This document shows, one piece after another, positions 17,913 through 26,347 of a stretch of DNA of 64,000 nt (positions are counted from its first letter, which is position 1; each line of letters opens with the position of its first letter). The notes under the pieces were generated by a model. That model saw nothing but the letters and a program-made list of their open reading frames with translations. It ran no database searches and was not told the DNA's origin. Location of the stretch: contig NC_015976.1 of assembly GCF_000283515.1 (NCBI RefSeq), forward strand, positions 3,380,501-3,444,500, given 5' to 3'. The translations under genes were made by a program, and so were the position numbers. The DNA comes from Sphingobium sp. SYK-6 (GTDB taxonomy: Bacteria > Pseudomonadota > Alphaproteobacteria > Sphingomonadales > Sphingomonadaceae).

Positions 17913-18755
17913 TCAGACCTTGATCAGTTCGACTTCGAAACCATCGGGATCGGTAAAGCGGAGCCGCACCGCGGTTGCGCCACTCAGCGGCTTCGCACCG
18001 AGCGACACCAGACCCGCCGACACTTTGACAGGATCGAATGGACCCACCCGGATTCCGACGCGCTTGAAGCCCGTCGCTCCGCCGGGCGACTGCGGTGCGA
18101 GGCGGATCGTCGTATCCGCCGCGCGATACCAGATCTCACCCTTCTCCCTGGCCGGCGTCCGGGCGAAAAAGCGGTCGTAGAAGCGGCTGGAAGCACCGAG
18201 ATCGGCGACGCGCAGCAGAACATTGTCCATCCCATATGGCTGCACCAGGCCGTATCCGCGTCCCAATATGCGCTCTGCCGGAATGTTCGTCTCCGTCAGG
18301 CCAGCCGGATCCTTGAGCAACTGCAGGCCGATCTTGTCGGGATCCAGCACCATGCCCCGCGCGGCTGGCGGCAGTCCGAGCGCCGAAAGAGCCGCATTCA
18401 TCTTGTCGCGATCATAGCCTTCGACGGCCACGCAATAATGATCCATGACCGGCGCCGGCTGGCTGGCGCGACTGCCGATCGCGATATAGGCCTTGCCGAT
18501 CATCACATAATAGCGCAGCGGCGGGTCCATCTCCTTGAAAAGCCCATGGCCGAACACAGCGCTGTAGAAGCGCGCGGTCGGAGTCACGTCCGGCACTGTC
18601 ATCGCAAAATGCTCCAGGCCGGTCGTGATCAGGGGAAGTTCATCCCCGCGAAGCGCCGCCGCGCCCGCAAGGGAACTGCTCAGCAATGGCAGGCTGGCCG
18701 CGCCGATGAGCAATGTACGACGTGCGACATCGGGAATGGTCTCGTGTTCGATCAC
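17913..18755 (-). CDS. Tat-exported two-domain VOC (glyoxalase-fold) protein
   Basis: A 280-residue protein with A-R-R-T-L-L-I-G-A-A-S-L-P-L-L as a twin-arginine-like signal. Two glyoxalase/extradiol-dioxygenase-fold units follow: residues about 45-160 (L-E-H-F-A-M, D-H-Y-C-V-A-V, G-L-Q-L-L-K-D-P) and about 165-280 (Y-G-M-D-N-V-L-L-R-V, F-K-R-V-G-I-R-V, D-P-D-G-F-E-V-E-L-I). The first unit keeps possible metal ligands (two His and a Gln); the second has lost the first His. VOC proteins can be dioxygenases, isomerases or lyases. Export through Tat fits a metal-containing enzyme. Its start overlaps the DUF1592-type gene's stop (ATGA). Confidence 0.75.
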   Translation of the reverse strand: MIEHETIPDVARRTLLIGAASLPLLSSSLAGAAALRGDELPLITTGLEHFAMTVPDVTPTARFYSAVFGHGLFKEMDPPLRYYVMIGKAYIAIGSRASQPAPVMDHYCVAVEGYDRDKMNAALSALGLPPAARGMVLDPDKIGLQLLKDPAGLTETNIPAERILGRGYGLVQPYGMDNVLLRVADLGASSRFYDRFFARTPAREKGEIWYRAADTTIRLAPQSPGGATGFKRVGIRVGPFDPVKVSAGLVSLGAKPLSGATAVRLRFTDPDGFEVELIKV

Positions 18756-21187
18756 GCAGCTTTCCTTTTCTTTTCCGCTTGCGATTCTTCGGTCCGGGTC
18801 GAGCGGGACGGAGGCCCGAGCGGCCGCGCCGCGTTGGTTCGCGTGAGAAAGGGCTGGCTTTCCACCACGCCCATGATGATCGAGATGAGCCCGTTCCCCT
18901 GGGACTTGGAGCGCCGCATCACCTCGCGGACCGCGGGCATTTCATGCGCATTGACCGGCCGCCCAAGCGCATAGGTCATGAGCTTCGAGGTCAGGTTCGC
19001 CACGAACGCGTCGGAATATTTCAGAAGCGCGCGGTTCAGATCCGCACTGTCGCGCAATGCCGTGCCATCGACCAACGTACCCGATGCATTGATGGGGAAC
19101 GGCCCGTCATGTGTGCGCCACTTCCCCGTCTGATCGAAATTCTCCATCGTCAGTCCGATGGGGTCCATCATGTTGTGGCAGCTGGCACAGGCCGGGTTCT
19201 CACGATGCTGGGCAAGCCGTTCCCGCAGTGTCTGGGGCGTCTTGACGGACGCATCCAGATTGGTCTCGACACCCGGCGGCGGCGGCGACGGCGGCACGCC
19301 AAGGATGTTTTCCAGCACCCATGCACCTCTGATGACGGGCGACGTGCGGTTGGCGACCGATGTGACGGTCAGGATGCTTGCATGCCCCAGCAGGCCGCGA
19401 CGCGGATTGCTGGGGGGAAGCGCGATGCGACGGAAATAGTCGCCTTGCACGCCCTTGATGCCGTAATGCCGCGCCAGCCGTTCGTTCACGAACGTATAAT
19501 CTGCATTGAGCAGCTCAACGGCAGGACGATCGCCGCGCAGCACGTTCGCAAACAGCAGCTTGGTTTCCCGCTCCATCGCGAAGCGCAGATTGTCGTCGAA
19601 ATCCTTGCTCTCGCGCTCTGCGCTGGCGAGTTGCCGCAGATTGAGCCATTGGCCGGCAAAATTGTCGACGAACGCATCGGCGCGCTTGTCTGCGATCATG
19701 CGGCGGACCTGGCGCTCCAGCTCCGCCGGCTGGGTCAGCTTGCCGCTGACGGCCGACGCCATCAGCGCGCCATCGGGAATGCTGCTCCAGAGGAAGAAGG
19801 ACAGACGCGAGGCGAACTCGATCGGCGATACCGGATAGACCGAGCCCGGAGCGGCACCGGCAGGCTCCTGCTCAACCCGATAAAGGAAGCGGGGATCGAC
19901 CAGGACATAGGCCAGCGCTTGCTGAACGCCCGTCTCGAAATTGCCGCGCCCCCGGCCTTGATCATAATATCGCATCAGCAAGTCCATGTCGGCGGACTGC
20001 TCCGCCACCGGCCGGCGGAACGCCTTGCCGGCCAGGCGCGCAACGATACTGCGCGCGCAGGCTCGCTCCTCCATCGGCTTGCGCGGATAGCAGCTGAAGA
20101 TCTTTGAGCGGGTGGCGGTCTTGCCGACGCCCTTGACGTTGAACGGCCCGTTGACCGCGACGTCCATGATCGTGCCCTTAACGTTGAAGGTCGCGTAGAT
20201 CTCATCGACACCGGGCTCCAGATCCACGTCGCGCAACGCCACTGTGACGGGGAACTCGCCGGCACGGACATGGACGCGCGCTTTCCCCTTGCTGTCGACC
20301 GGAAATGCCTTTCCGGCGACCGTCAGATCGACATTGGGCATCTTCCCGCCGCCATATTTCCTGAACAAGGTGATGCCGGGCCCGGCACGCACCTCGACCT
20401 CGTAGTCGCCCTCGACCGGGAAAAGCACGTTGAGCCGTACGCCGCCGCGCGTGCCGAGCGGCAGGCCCGCTATGTACCGGCTGTTGTCGAGCTTCTGGGG
20501 TACGGGGAAGGCCCGCCGCGCGGATGCCATGGTCGGATCGCCCACCGCCAGGCGGCTGATGCGCATGCCTGCGTTCAGATAGCCCTGAACCAGCGCGGGC
20601 GACGTGGTGAGGATCTCCCCGATATTGTCGAAACCCTTCGTGGACGGGTCCGGGGGCAGCAACGTCGTGACATCGACGTTCAGGCCAAGAAGGTCCCGGA
20701 TGACATTGCCATACTCGCTCCGGGTCAGACGGCGCAGAACGGCGGGAGCGGGCAACGGCTTGGCGCCATCCAGACTGGACGTGATCGCCTGGATCAGCTC
20801 GCGCGCCTCGGCTTTGCTGGGTCGCGGCTCACCCGCCGGGGGCATCATGCCGCTGGACAGGCGCCGCACTGTGGCCTCCCATAGCTCGGGAGCCTTCGAC
20901 GGATTGGCGAGACTCATCTCGTCGAAGGCGAGCCCCGCCGTCTTCTCGACACTGTCGTGACAACTCATGCAGTATTTGCCGATCAGGGGGTGCGGCGCCT
21001 TGGCCAGCATCGCCGGCGATGGCGCATCGCTGCCGCCGACCGGGAACAGATAGGCGAGCAGAACGAGCACCAAAGCCATGGCGGCGACGGCGAGGTGGCG
21101 GATTCCCTTTCCGCCCTCGGCGATCGCGCCCCTGTCATGCCCTTGCCAGAGATACGCCCGGAACTGAGCCGGAGAAACGTGCATCAT
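18752..21187 (-). CDS. Di-heme DUF1587/DUF1592/DUF1588/DUF1585 exported protein
   Basis: An 811-residue protein anchored by one hydrophobic helix (about residues 32-52). A first heme site C-M-S-C-H lies near residue 73. Then come DUF1587-like (L-T-R-S-E-Y-G-N-V-I-R-D-L-L-G), DUF1595-like (R-L-A-G-K-A-F-R-R-P), DUF1592-like (L-S-F-F-L-W-S-S-I-P-D), DUF1588-like (R-R-G-L-L-G-H-A, with a second heme site C-A-S-C-H near 670) and DUF1585-like segments (L-T-Y/M-T-Y-A-L-G-R-P). This is the full planctomycete-type cytochrome architecture; its biochemical role is not established. The start is one of ATG 21208, 21187 or 21184; a TTG at 21214 touches the operator and is unlikely. It heads the five-gene operon. 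Confidence 0.83.
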   Translation of the reverse strand: MMHVSPAQFRAYLWQGHDRGAIAEGGKGIRHLAVAAMALVLVLLAYLFPVGGSDAPSPAMLAKAPHPLIGKYCMSCHDSVEKTAGLAFDEMSLANPSKAPELWEATVRRLSSGMMPPAGEPRPSKAEARELIQAITSSLDGAKPLPAPAVLRRLTRSEYGNVIRDLLGLNVDVTTLLPPDPSTKGFDNIGEILTTSPALVQGYLNAGMRISRLAVGDPTMASARRAFPVPQKLDNSRYIAGLPLGTRGGVRLNVLFPVEGDYEVEVRAGPGITLFRKYGGGKMPNVDLTVAGKAFPVDSKGKARVHVRAGEFPVTVALRDVDLEPGVDEIYATFNVKGTIMDVAVNGPFNVKGVGKTATRSKIFSCYPRKPMEERACARSIVARLAGKAFRRPVAEQSADMDLLMRYYDQGRGRGNFETGVQQALAYVLVDPRFLYRVEQEPAGAAPGSVYPVSPIEFASRLSFFLWSSIPDGALMASAVSGKLTQPAELERQVRRMIADKRADAFVDNFAGQWLNLRQLASAERESKDFDDNLRFAMERETKLLFANVLRGDRPAVELLNADYTFVNERLARHYGIKGVQGDYFRRIALPPSNPRRGLLGHASILTVTSVANRTSPVIRGAWVLENILGVPPSPPPPGVETNLDASVKTPQTLRERLAQHRENPACASCHNMMDPIGLTMENFDQTGKWRTHDGPFPINASGTLVDGTALRDSADLNRALLKYSDAFVANLTSKLMTYALGRPVNAHEMPAVREVMRRSKSQGNGLISIIMGVVESQPFLTRTNAARPLGPPSRSTRTEESQAEKKRKAA

Positions 21188-21213
21188 AACCCGAATCCCA
21201 TGCCCCATCCCCA

Positions 21214-21235
21214 AAGCCGGAACTATTTCCGATCT
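21214..21235. promoter_or_regulatory. Palindromic operator site 4 (9-4-9)
   Basis: AAGCCGGAA, four bases, then TTCCGATCT. It directly abuts site 5, so the divergent promoter carries two adjacent 22-base palindromes. Confidence 0.6.
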
Positions 21236-21257
21236 TTACCGAAAAACTTTCCGGCTA
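21236..21257. promoter_or_regulatory. Palindromic operator site 5 (9-4-9)
   Basis: TTACCGAAA, four bases, then TTCCGGCTA. It lies between the divergent DUF1592-type operon and the IclR gene, as expected for an autoregulated IclR-family regulator. GGAA/TTCC cores are typical of IclR-family boxes. Confidence 0.72.
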
Positions 21258-21393
21258 TGGTTATGACCTACAATGGGGGTTGTCAAGGGAACTCAGTTCA
21301 GCATTAATGAAGCGCACCTGGACGCACGGCCCTTCACAAGTGGCACCTGACTGGTCCTGGCAAGGTTACGGCAGAGCAAAAAAGGAAAGCCAG

Positions 21394-22170
21394 TTGACCA
21401 AATCGACCACGAACGATGACGAATACATCCCTTCTCTTGAGAAGGGGCTTGCGGTCATTGCCTTGTTCAGCTCAGACAACCCTGAATGGACGCTCAGCCA
21501 GATTTCGCGAGAGCTCAAGATAACGCCGGGAAGCACTCGAAGAATACTGAGGACGCTGGAATTATTAGGCTATGCGGTAAACAATGATGGCCGCTTTCGG
21601 CTGACTGCCAAAGTTCTTGGCCTTGGAACGGCATACCTGTCGTCGCAGCCTTTTTCTCAAGCAGCGGGACCATTGCTCAGGGAACTTGCGGCAAAATATC
21701 ATATCAATTGTAACCTCGCCATCCTCGACAATCGCGATGTCGTTTACGTGGCGCGTGCCACTTACAAGGATTTCGAGAACTATTATATTCATGTCGGCGC
21801 ACGTGTCCCGGCTTACGCGACTTCATCCGGCAAGGTGTTACTCGCTTCCCTGTCGCCTGAGGAACTCGAAACGCTTCTCGATGGCTGGACACTGGAAGCA
21901 TTCACGCCAAATACGATCGCGTCACACGAAAAACTTCGTGAGGTTCTGGATGAGGTTCGCACACGCGACTATGCGACGAACGATCAGGACATTTTCCTCG
22001 GACAGCGGTCGATCTCTGTCCCCCTTCGGATCGATGGCAGAACGACGGCAGCGATCGTAGCAGCGACATCCGTCAGCCGGACCACGCTTGAGGGTCTCGT
22101 GACCGATCTGTTGCCGCCGCTCCAGGCGGCGGCCAGGGAGCTGGAGGAGACAGCGGCCGTTCTTCTTTGA
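21394..22170 (+). CDS. IclR-family transcriptional regulator, predicted regulator of the heme-protein regulon
   Basis: A 258-residue IclR-type protein: winged helix-turn-helix at residues about 12-75 (S-L-E-K-G-L-A-V-I, T-L-S-Q-I-S-R-E-L-K-I-T-P-G-S-T-R-R-I-L), then the GAF-like effector domain (S-S-G-K-V-L-L-A, D-Q-D-I-F-L-G-Q-R-S-I-S-V-P). The start is set at TTG 21394, which follows AAAGGAAA by six bases and matches where related proteins begin; upstream starts add a non-conserved 38-residue tail. Its codons look more AT-rich than those of its neighbours, hinting at separate origin. It is divergent from the DUF1592-type operon over two operator copies, which are also found before two other transcripts. 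Confidence 0.85.
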   Translation: MTKSTTNDDEYIPSLEKGLAVIALFSSDNPEWTLSQISRELKITPGSTRRILRTLELLGYAVNNDGRFRLTAKVLGLGTAYLSSQPFSQAAGPLLRELAAKYHINCNLAILDNRDVVYVARATYKDFENYYIHVGARVPAYATSSGKVLLASLSPEELETLLDGWTLEAFTPNTIASHEKLREVLDEVRTRDYATNDQDIFLGQRSISVPLRIDGRTTAAIVAATSVSRTTLEGLVTDLLPPLQAAARELEETAAVLL

Positions 22171-22190
22171 TCGAGTCCATTACAGGCGCG

Positions 22191-22223
22191 AAAATGGCCA
22201 CTCTGAAGAGCGGGCCATTTTTC
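22191..22223 (+). terminator. Intrinsic terminator after the IclR gene
   Basis: AAAATGGCC (22191-22199) pairs with GGCCATTTT (22213-22221), a 9-bp stem with a 13-base loop. The A-run and T-run on either side allow it to work in both directions, stopping the IclR transcript and perhaps the thiolase transcript. Confidence 0.75.
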
Positions 22224-22375
22224 TGTTCAGCCTTTCTGGGACATGACAGGTCCGTTGGCGGAACCCCGGCCCCGCGCTCCCGTGAACGCTCGAACAGGAT
22301 CCAGTAGCTGCGGCCGGGCATCTTGATATCGTCCACGGCCTTTAGGAAAGCTGCCAGGATGATGCGATGCGTGCG

Positions 22376-23590
22376 TCAGCCGGCGCGTTCGAAAATGGCT
22401 GCCAGACCCTGCCCGCCGCCGATGCACATCGCCTCGAGACCGTAGCGGGCCTTGCGACGACCAAGCTCGTGCAGCAGCGTCGCCATGATCCGGGCGCCGG
22501 TCACACCGATCGGGTGTCCAAGCGAGATTCCGGAGCCATTGACGTTGAGGATCTCGTGGCGCTCGTCATTCTCGCTCCAGCCCCAGAGCTTCAGGAGGGC
22601 AAGAACCTGACAGGCGAATGCTTCGTTGATCTCGAGAAGGTCGATGTCCTTCCAGTCGAGGCCGGTCCGCTGGAACAGGCGAGCGACCGCCGGGATTGGT
22701 CCGATGCCCATGCGCGAGGGATCGCAGCCGGCCGCAGCCCAGCCAACGAACCAGCCTGACGGTTGAAGGCCAAGCGCCTCCAGCCGGTCTTCCGCGACGA
22801 CAAGGCAGGCGGCGGCGGCGTCATTCTGCTGGCTGGCATTGCCGGCTGTGACGACGCCCCCTTCGATCGGTCGCAAGGCGCTCAAGCTCTCGAGCGACGC
22901 ATCCGGCCGGATGCCTTCATCCTGGGCGAACACGACCGGGTCACCGCGACGCTGGGGCACCGTCACCGGCACGACCTCGGCATCGAAGCGCCCCTCGCGC
23001 CAGGCAGCCGCGGCGCGGTGGTGGGATCGGACCGCATAGGCGTCCGACGCCTCCCGCGCGATGCCATGATCCTTGGCCACATTTTCGGCGGTCTCTATCA
23101 TGCCGGTGATCACGCCATAACGCTCGATGGGCTGGGACATGAGGCGCGCGCGGGTCAGCCGATCGTGAAGCTCGACATTCCCCATGCGGGCGCCCGAACG
23201 AAGCGCGCTGGTATAATGTTCGACATTGGACATGCTCTCGGCGCCGCCGGCGACCACGACATCGGCGGCGCCGGTCTGGACCATCATGGCGGCCTCGATC
23301 ACGGCCTGAAGGCCCGAGCCGCAGCGCCGGTCGAGCTGGAAGCCCGGGATGGTCTGGGGCAACCCGGCCGCGAGCCAGGACCAGCGGCCGATCGCAGGCG
23401 CTTCGCCGCTCGGATAGCCATGCCCGAAGACGACATCATCCACCCGCTCCGGGTCGATGCCGCTTCGCTCGACTAGAGCCTTGAGGATCGTTGCGCCCAG
23501 TTGTCCGGCATTGAGGGCCGAGAGCCCGCCGCCGAACTTTCCGACCGGGGTCCGCAGGGGCGAAACAATGGCGGCGCGACGAAGCTTCAT
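22376..23590 (-). CDS. Thiolase (acetyl-CoA acyltransferase, probably 3-oxoadipyl-CoA thiolase)
   Basis: A 404-residue thiolase. The acyl-carrying cysteine is Cys90 in D-R-R-C-G-S-G; the usual N-x-x-C is changed to R-R-C. The catalytic His follows in N-V-N-G-S-G-I-S-L-G-H-P, and the second Cys lies in M-C-I-G-G-G-Q-G. It lies 31 bases downstream of an IclR gene in the same direction, and divergent from a two-subunit CoA-transferase, so cleavage of beta-ketoadipyl-CoA to succinyl-CoA and acetyl-CoA (PcaF role) is the best guess. Thiolases of this size also work in fatty-acid oxidation, so the substrate is inferred from context. AGGAG lies upstream of the ATG. Confidence 0.8.
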   Translation of the reverse strand: MKLRRAAIVSPLRTPVGKFGGGLSALNAGQLGATILKALVERSGIDPERVDDVVFGHGYPSGEAPAIGRWSWLAAGLPQTIPGFQLDRRCGSGLQAVIEAAMMVQTGAADVVVAGGAESMSNVEHYTSALRSGARMGNVELHDRLTRARLMSQPIERYGVITGMIETAENVAKDHGIAREASDAYAVRSHHRAAAAWREGRFDAEVVPVTVPQRRGDPVVFAQDEGIRPDASLESLSALRPIEGGVVTAGNASQQNDAAAACLVVAEDRLEALGLQPSGWFVGWAAAGCDPSRMGIGPIPAVARLFQRTGLDWKDIDLLEINEAFACQVLALLKLWGWSENDERHEILNVNGSGISLGHPIGVTGARIMATLLHELGRRKARYGLEAMCIGGGQGLAAIFERAG

Positions 23591-23621
23591 GATGCAGGAC
23601 TCCTGGGAATGTCTTGGATTG

Positions 23622-24410
23622 TCAGATGGCGCGTTCGAGCTGCCCTGCGGCGGCTCGCAGGTCCGGCAGGACGGTCTCGATGAGATCGTCGCGCGAATGA
23701 GCGTCGGAAAAGGTCGCGATGTTGAGGGCCGCGACCACGGTTCCGTCCCGATCGCGCACGGGAACCGCGAGCGATCGCAAGCCTATCTCCAGCTCTCCCT
23801 CAACCAGCGCCCAGCGTTGTTCGGCGACCTCGCTCAGCACGCCTGAGAGCTGGCCCTTGTCCACAACCGTCCGATCGGTTCGCACTTCAAGCACCGAGCT
23901 ATCGATCCACGCCCTGCGCACGCTGGCGGGAAGATAGGCGAGCAGCACGCGCCCCATCGACGTGCAGTGGCTCGGCAGGGTGCTGCCGACCAGCAGGGGC
24001 GCCGCGATGATCTGGTTTCGTTCGGCGCGCGCGATGTAGATCACGCGGCCGGGGTCCCGGGGGTCCAGCGTTCCCACGGAGACGGTCTCCTGCAGCCGGT
24101 CCCGAAGGCCATTGGCAATCGCCTGACTGGCGCTCGCCAATGGCGTCGAGGTGAGATAGCCGCAGGCCAGCGGCAAGAGGCCCGGCGTCAGAAAGAAACG
24201 GCCGCGCTGCTCCCGGACATAACCGAGCTGAACCAGCGTGTGCAGGCAACGCCCGGCGCTCGCGCGGGTGAGGCCGGTGACGCGCGCCGTCTCGGCGTTT
24301 GACAGCGAAACCTGCCCCTCGAAGGCACGCAGCACCTCAAGTCCACGGGCCAGGGACAGCATGAAACTGGGATCGCTCTGGCCCGAACACGGGTCACCCT
24401 GGTCCAGCAT
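23622..24410 (-). CDS. PcaR/PcaU/PobR-type IclR-family regulator
   Basis: A 262-residue IclR-family regulator: helix-turn-helix around residues 15-75 (S-L-A-R-G-L-E-V-L-R-A-F, L-S-N-A-E-T-A-R-V-T-G-L-T-R-A-S-A-G-R), then the effector domain (H-C-T-S-M-G-R-V-L-L-A). The R-G-L-E-V-L-R-A-F start of the DNA-binding domain is typical of the PcaR/PcaU/PobR branch that senses beta-ketoadipate or protocatechuate. It is co-directional with the thiolase and divergent from the CoA-transferase. The inverted repeat between them (24427-24460) resembles known boxes of this branch. GCGAGG precedes the ATG at 24410. Confidence 0.83.
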   Translation of the reverse strand: MLDQGDPCSGQSDPSFMLSLARGLEVLRAFEGQVSLSNAETARVTGLTRASAGRCLHTLVQLGYVREQRGRFFLTPGLLPLACGYLTSTPLASASQAIANGLRDRLQETVSVGTLDPRDPGRVIYIARAERNQIIAAPLLVGSTLPSHCTSMGRVLLAYLPASVRRAWIDSSVLEVRTDRTVVDKGQLSGVLSEVAEQRWALVEGELEIGLRSLAVPVRDRDGTVVAALNIATFSDAHSRDDLIETVLPDLRAAAGQLERAI

Positions 24411-24426
24411 TGACCTCGCTCTCTTT

Positions 24427-24460
24427 TCCGATTATTGATTCATTTGTTCGATAATCGGAC
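24427..24460. promoter_or_regulatory. PcaR/PobR-like operator between IclR-thiolase and CoA-transferase
   Basis: TCCGATTAT (24427-24435) and ATAATCGGA (24451-24459) are perfect inverted repeats separated by 15 bases. The right copy lies in GTTCGATAATCGGAC (24446-24460), which differs by one base from the box I recall for PcaR/PcaU-type regulators. It lies 14 bases before the CoA-transferase ATG. Confidence 0.72.
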
Positions 24461-24473
24461 ATATAGGCAGGAA

Positions 24474-25193
24474 ATGGCAAAACGCAAGATATTCCAGGAC
24501 GCCGATGAAGCGCTCGCCGGCATTGCCTTTGACGGCATGACGATCATGTCGGGCGGCTTCGGGCTCTCGGGAAATCCCGAGCATCTCATCGCCGGCCTCC
24601 TGCGCAGTGGCGTGAAGGATCTCACGATCATCTCGAACAATTGCGGGGCGGACGGCTTTGGCCTTTGGACACTGCTCAACAACAGCCAGATCAGGAAGAT
24701 GATCTCATCCTACATTGGAGAGAACAAACTGTTCGCCGAGCTCTACCTCACGGGGAAGCTGGAGCTCGAGCTCACCCCCCAGGGTACGCTTGCCGAGCGC
24801 GTCAGGGCAGGCGGTGCCGGCATTCCCGCTTTCTACACCAGGACGGGGGTCGGCACGGTCGTTGCCGAGGGGAAGCCGGTCGAGACGTTTGAAGGCGCCC
24901 TCTACGTGCGGGAGACCTGGCTGCGCGCCGACCTCGCGATCGTGAAGGCCTGGAAAGCCGATCCGGAAGGCAATCTCATTTATCGCAAGACCGCGCGGAA
25001 CTTCAATCCGGACATGGCGACGGCCGGCAAGGTGACGATCGCAGAGGTCGAGGAGATCGTGCCCGCCGGAACCTTCGATCCTGACCAGGTGCATACGCCA
25101 GGCATTTATGTGAACCGGATCATCCAGGGCCCTTCCTATGAAAAGCGGATCGAATTCCGCACGACCCGCGAGCGTGAAGGAGCAGCCGGCTGA
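24474..25193 (+). CDS. pcaI: CoA-transferase subunit A (3-oxoadipate or 3-oxoacid CoA-transferase)
   Basis: A 239-residue class I CoA-transferase alpha subunit: [16 protein letters not shown] near the N terminus, N-N-C-G, and [13 protein letters not shown]. With the next gene it would move CoA from succinyl-CoA to beta-ketoadipate (PcaIJ) or to acetoacetate (SCOT); these cannot be separated by motif. The PcaR-like operator and the divergent IclR-thiolase pair favour the beta-ketoadipate reading. ATG 24474 is preceded by AGGCAGG; an earlier ATG would place the start within the operator. Confidence 0.8.
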   Translation: MAKRKIFQDADEALAGIAFDGMTIMSGGFGLSGNPEHLIAGLLRSGVKDLTIISNNCGADGFGLWTLLNNSQIRKMISSYIGENKLFAELYLTGKLELELTPQGTLAERVRAGGAGIPAFYTRTGVGTVVAEGKPVETFEGALYVRETWLRADLAIVKAWKADPEGNLIYRKTARNFNPDMATAGKVTIAEVEEIVPAGTFDPDQVHTPGIYVNRIIQGPSYEKRIEFRTTREREGAAG

Positions 25194-25828
25194 TGGCGTG
25201 GACGCGCGAGGAAATGGCCGCTCAGGCGGCACGCGAGCTCCAGGATGGCTATTATGTCAATCTTGGGATCGGCATTCCGACCCTGGTCGCCAACCATGTG
25301 CCGACCGACATTGACGTGGTCCTGCAATCCGAGAACGGCATGCTGGGGATCGGGCCCTTCCCCTTCGAGGACGATGTCGACCCCGATCTCATCAACGCCG
25401 GCAAGCAGACGGTCACGGCCCTGCCCACGTCGAGCTTTTTCAGCTCGTCGGCGAGCTTCGCCATGATCCGCGGCGGCCATATCGACCTCGCGATCCTGGG
25501 CGCGATGGAAGTCGCCGGCAATGGCGATCTTGCCAACTGGTCGGTGCCGGGCAAGATGATCAAGGGCATGGGCGGGGCGATGGACCTTGTCGCCGGCGTG
25601 AAGCGCGTCGTGGTCGTCATGAGCCATATCGACAAGGCGGGAAGCCCCAAGATCGTTCCGCGCTGCACATTGCCACTGACGGGCGCCGGCGTCGTCGATG
25701 CGATCATCTCGGAACTCGGCCGGTTCAATCTGGACCGCGCGACCGAGAGCCTCATCGTTCAGGACATCGCCAACGGCGTCTCGCTGGAGGAAATCCGCCA
25801 GAAGACAGAGATTCCCGTCATCGGTTGA
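25193..25828 (+). CDS. pcaJ: CoA-transferase subunit B (3-oxoadipate or 3-oxoacid CoA-transferase)
   Basis: A 211-residue beta subunit. The catalytic glutamate lies in [10 protein letters not shown], and the family's [10 protein letters not shown] and G-G-A-M-D-L-V-A-G segments are present. The start codon overlaps the alpha subunit's stop by one base (TGATG), giving tight coupling for 1:1 production. Together with the thiolase at 22376 it would complete conversion of beta-ketoadipate to succinyl-CoA and acetyl-CoA. It is the last accessory gene before the tRNA-Cys. Confidence 0.8.
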   Translation: MAWTREEMAAQAARELQDGYYVNLGIGIPTLVANHVPTDIDVVLQSENGMLGIGPFPFEDDVDPDLINAGKQTVTALPTSSFFSSSASFAMIRGGHIDLAILGAMEVAGNGDLANWSVPGKMIKGMGGAMDLVAGVKRVVVVMSHIDKAGSPKIVPRCTLPLTGAGVVDAIISELGRFNLDRATESLIVQDIANGVSLEEIRQKTEIPVIG

Positions 25829-26115
25829 GCCGATGAGGGCGATAAGCGGGGCCAGTAGACGGGAGAGCGGAAAAACTGGCGGAGGAGCGTGTTGGCAGCG
25901 ACGCCCATGCATCGGCCGACCCGACATCCTCCAACCGTGACCAACGCGGTCGACCAGGAGGGATATCCTCCCGACCGATCCGACCGGCGCTCAAACGACC
26001 GCAGAGCGATGACCGGACGCTGGGGTTTTGCGAGCGGCAATGGTGCGCTGGCCGGGGGGCACTGCGAACAAAACAGCCGTTTCCAGGACGAATATCAATC
26101 GCCAGAGACGGCGTC
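25829..26115. other. Non-coding junction between the accessory region and tRNA-Cys
   Basis: About 287 bases with no convincing gene. A short GGAGG/CCTCC hairpin lies near 25959-25973 without a T-tract. No integrase remnant, insertion-sequence end or direct repeat of the tRNA 3' end could be seen within it. Confidence 0.5.
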
Positions 26116-26189
26116 TGGAGGCCCGAGCCGGAATCGAACCGGCGTATACGGATTTGCAGTCCGCTGCGTCACCACTCCGCCATCGGGCC
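26116..26189 (-). tRNA. tRNA-Cys (anticodon GCA)
   Basis: On the reverse strand a full cloverleaf is visible: acceptor GGCCCGA pairing with TCGGGCC, anticodon GCA (complement of 26155-26157) in CTGCAAA, T-loop TTCGATTC, discriminator T and encoded CCA (26116-26118). The 74-base length includes the CCA. Its 3' end points toward the accessory region at 1-26 kb. Confidence 0.95.
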
Positions 26190-26347
26190 TCGGTCGCGGT
26201 GGAGCAGCGCGGCTAGCCCAAATCGCACGCGGACGCAATCCGCTTTGCCGGCTCCGTGGCCCTGCCGCGGTGCCAAAGCCATTCAAGCGGAAAATTGTTT
26301 CACTGTGCGCTGCAAAAAGACTAGAGAGACAGGCAGCGCCATTTGGT

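Noticed and set aside
22227-22427. Short open frames between the first IclR gene and the thiolase
   Set aside because: No ribosome-binding site or family pattern; the stretch overlaps the terminator and the thiolase 3' end.
24435-24473. Upstream ATG for CoA-transferase subunit A
   Set aside because: It would start within the operator and add 13 residues not typical for the family; ATG 24474 has a proper ribosome-binding site.
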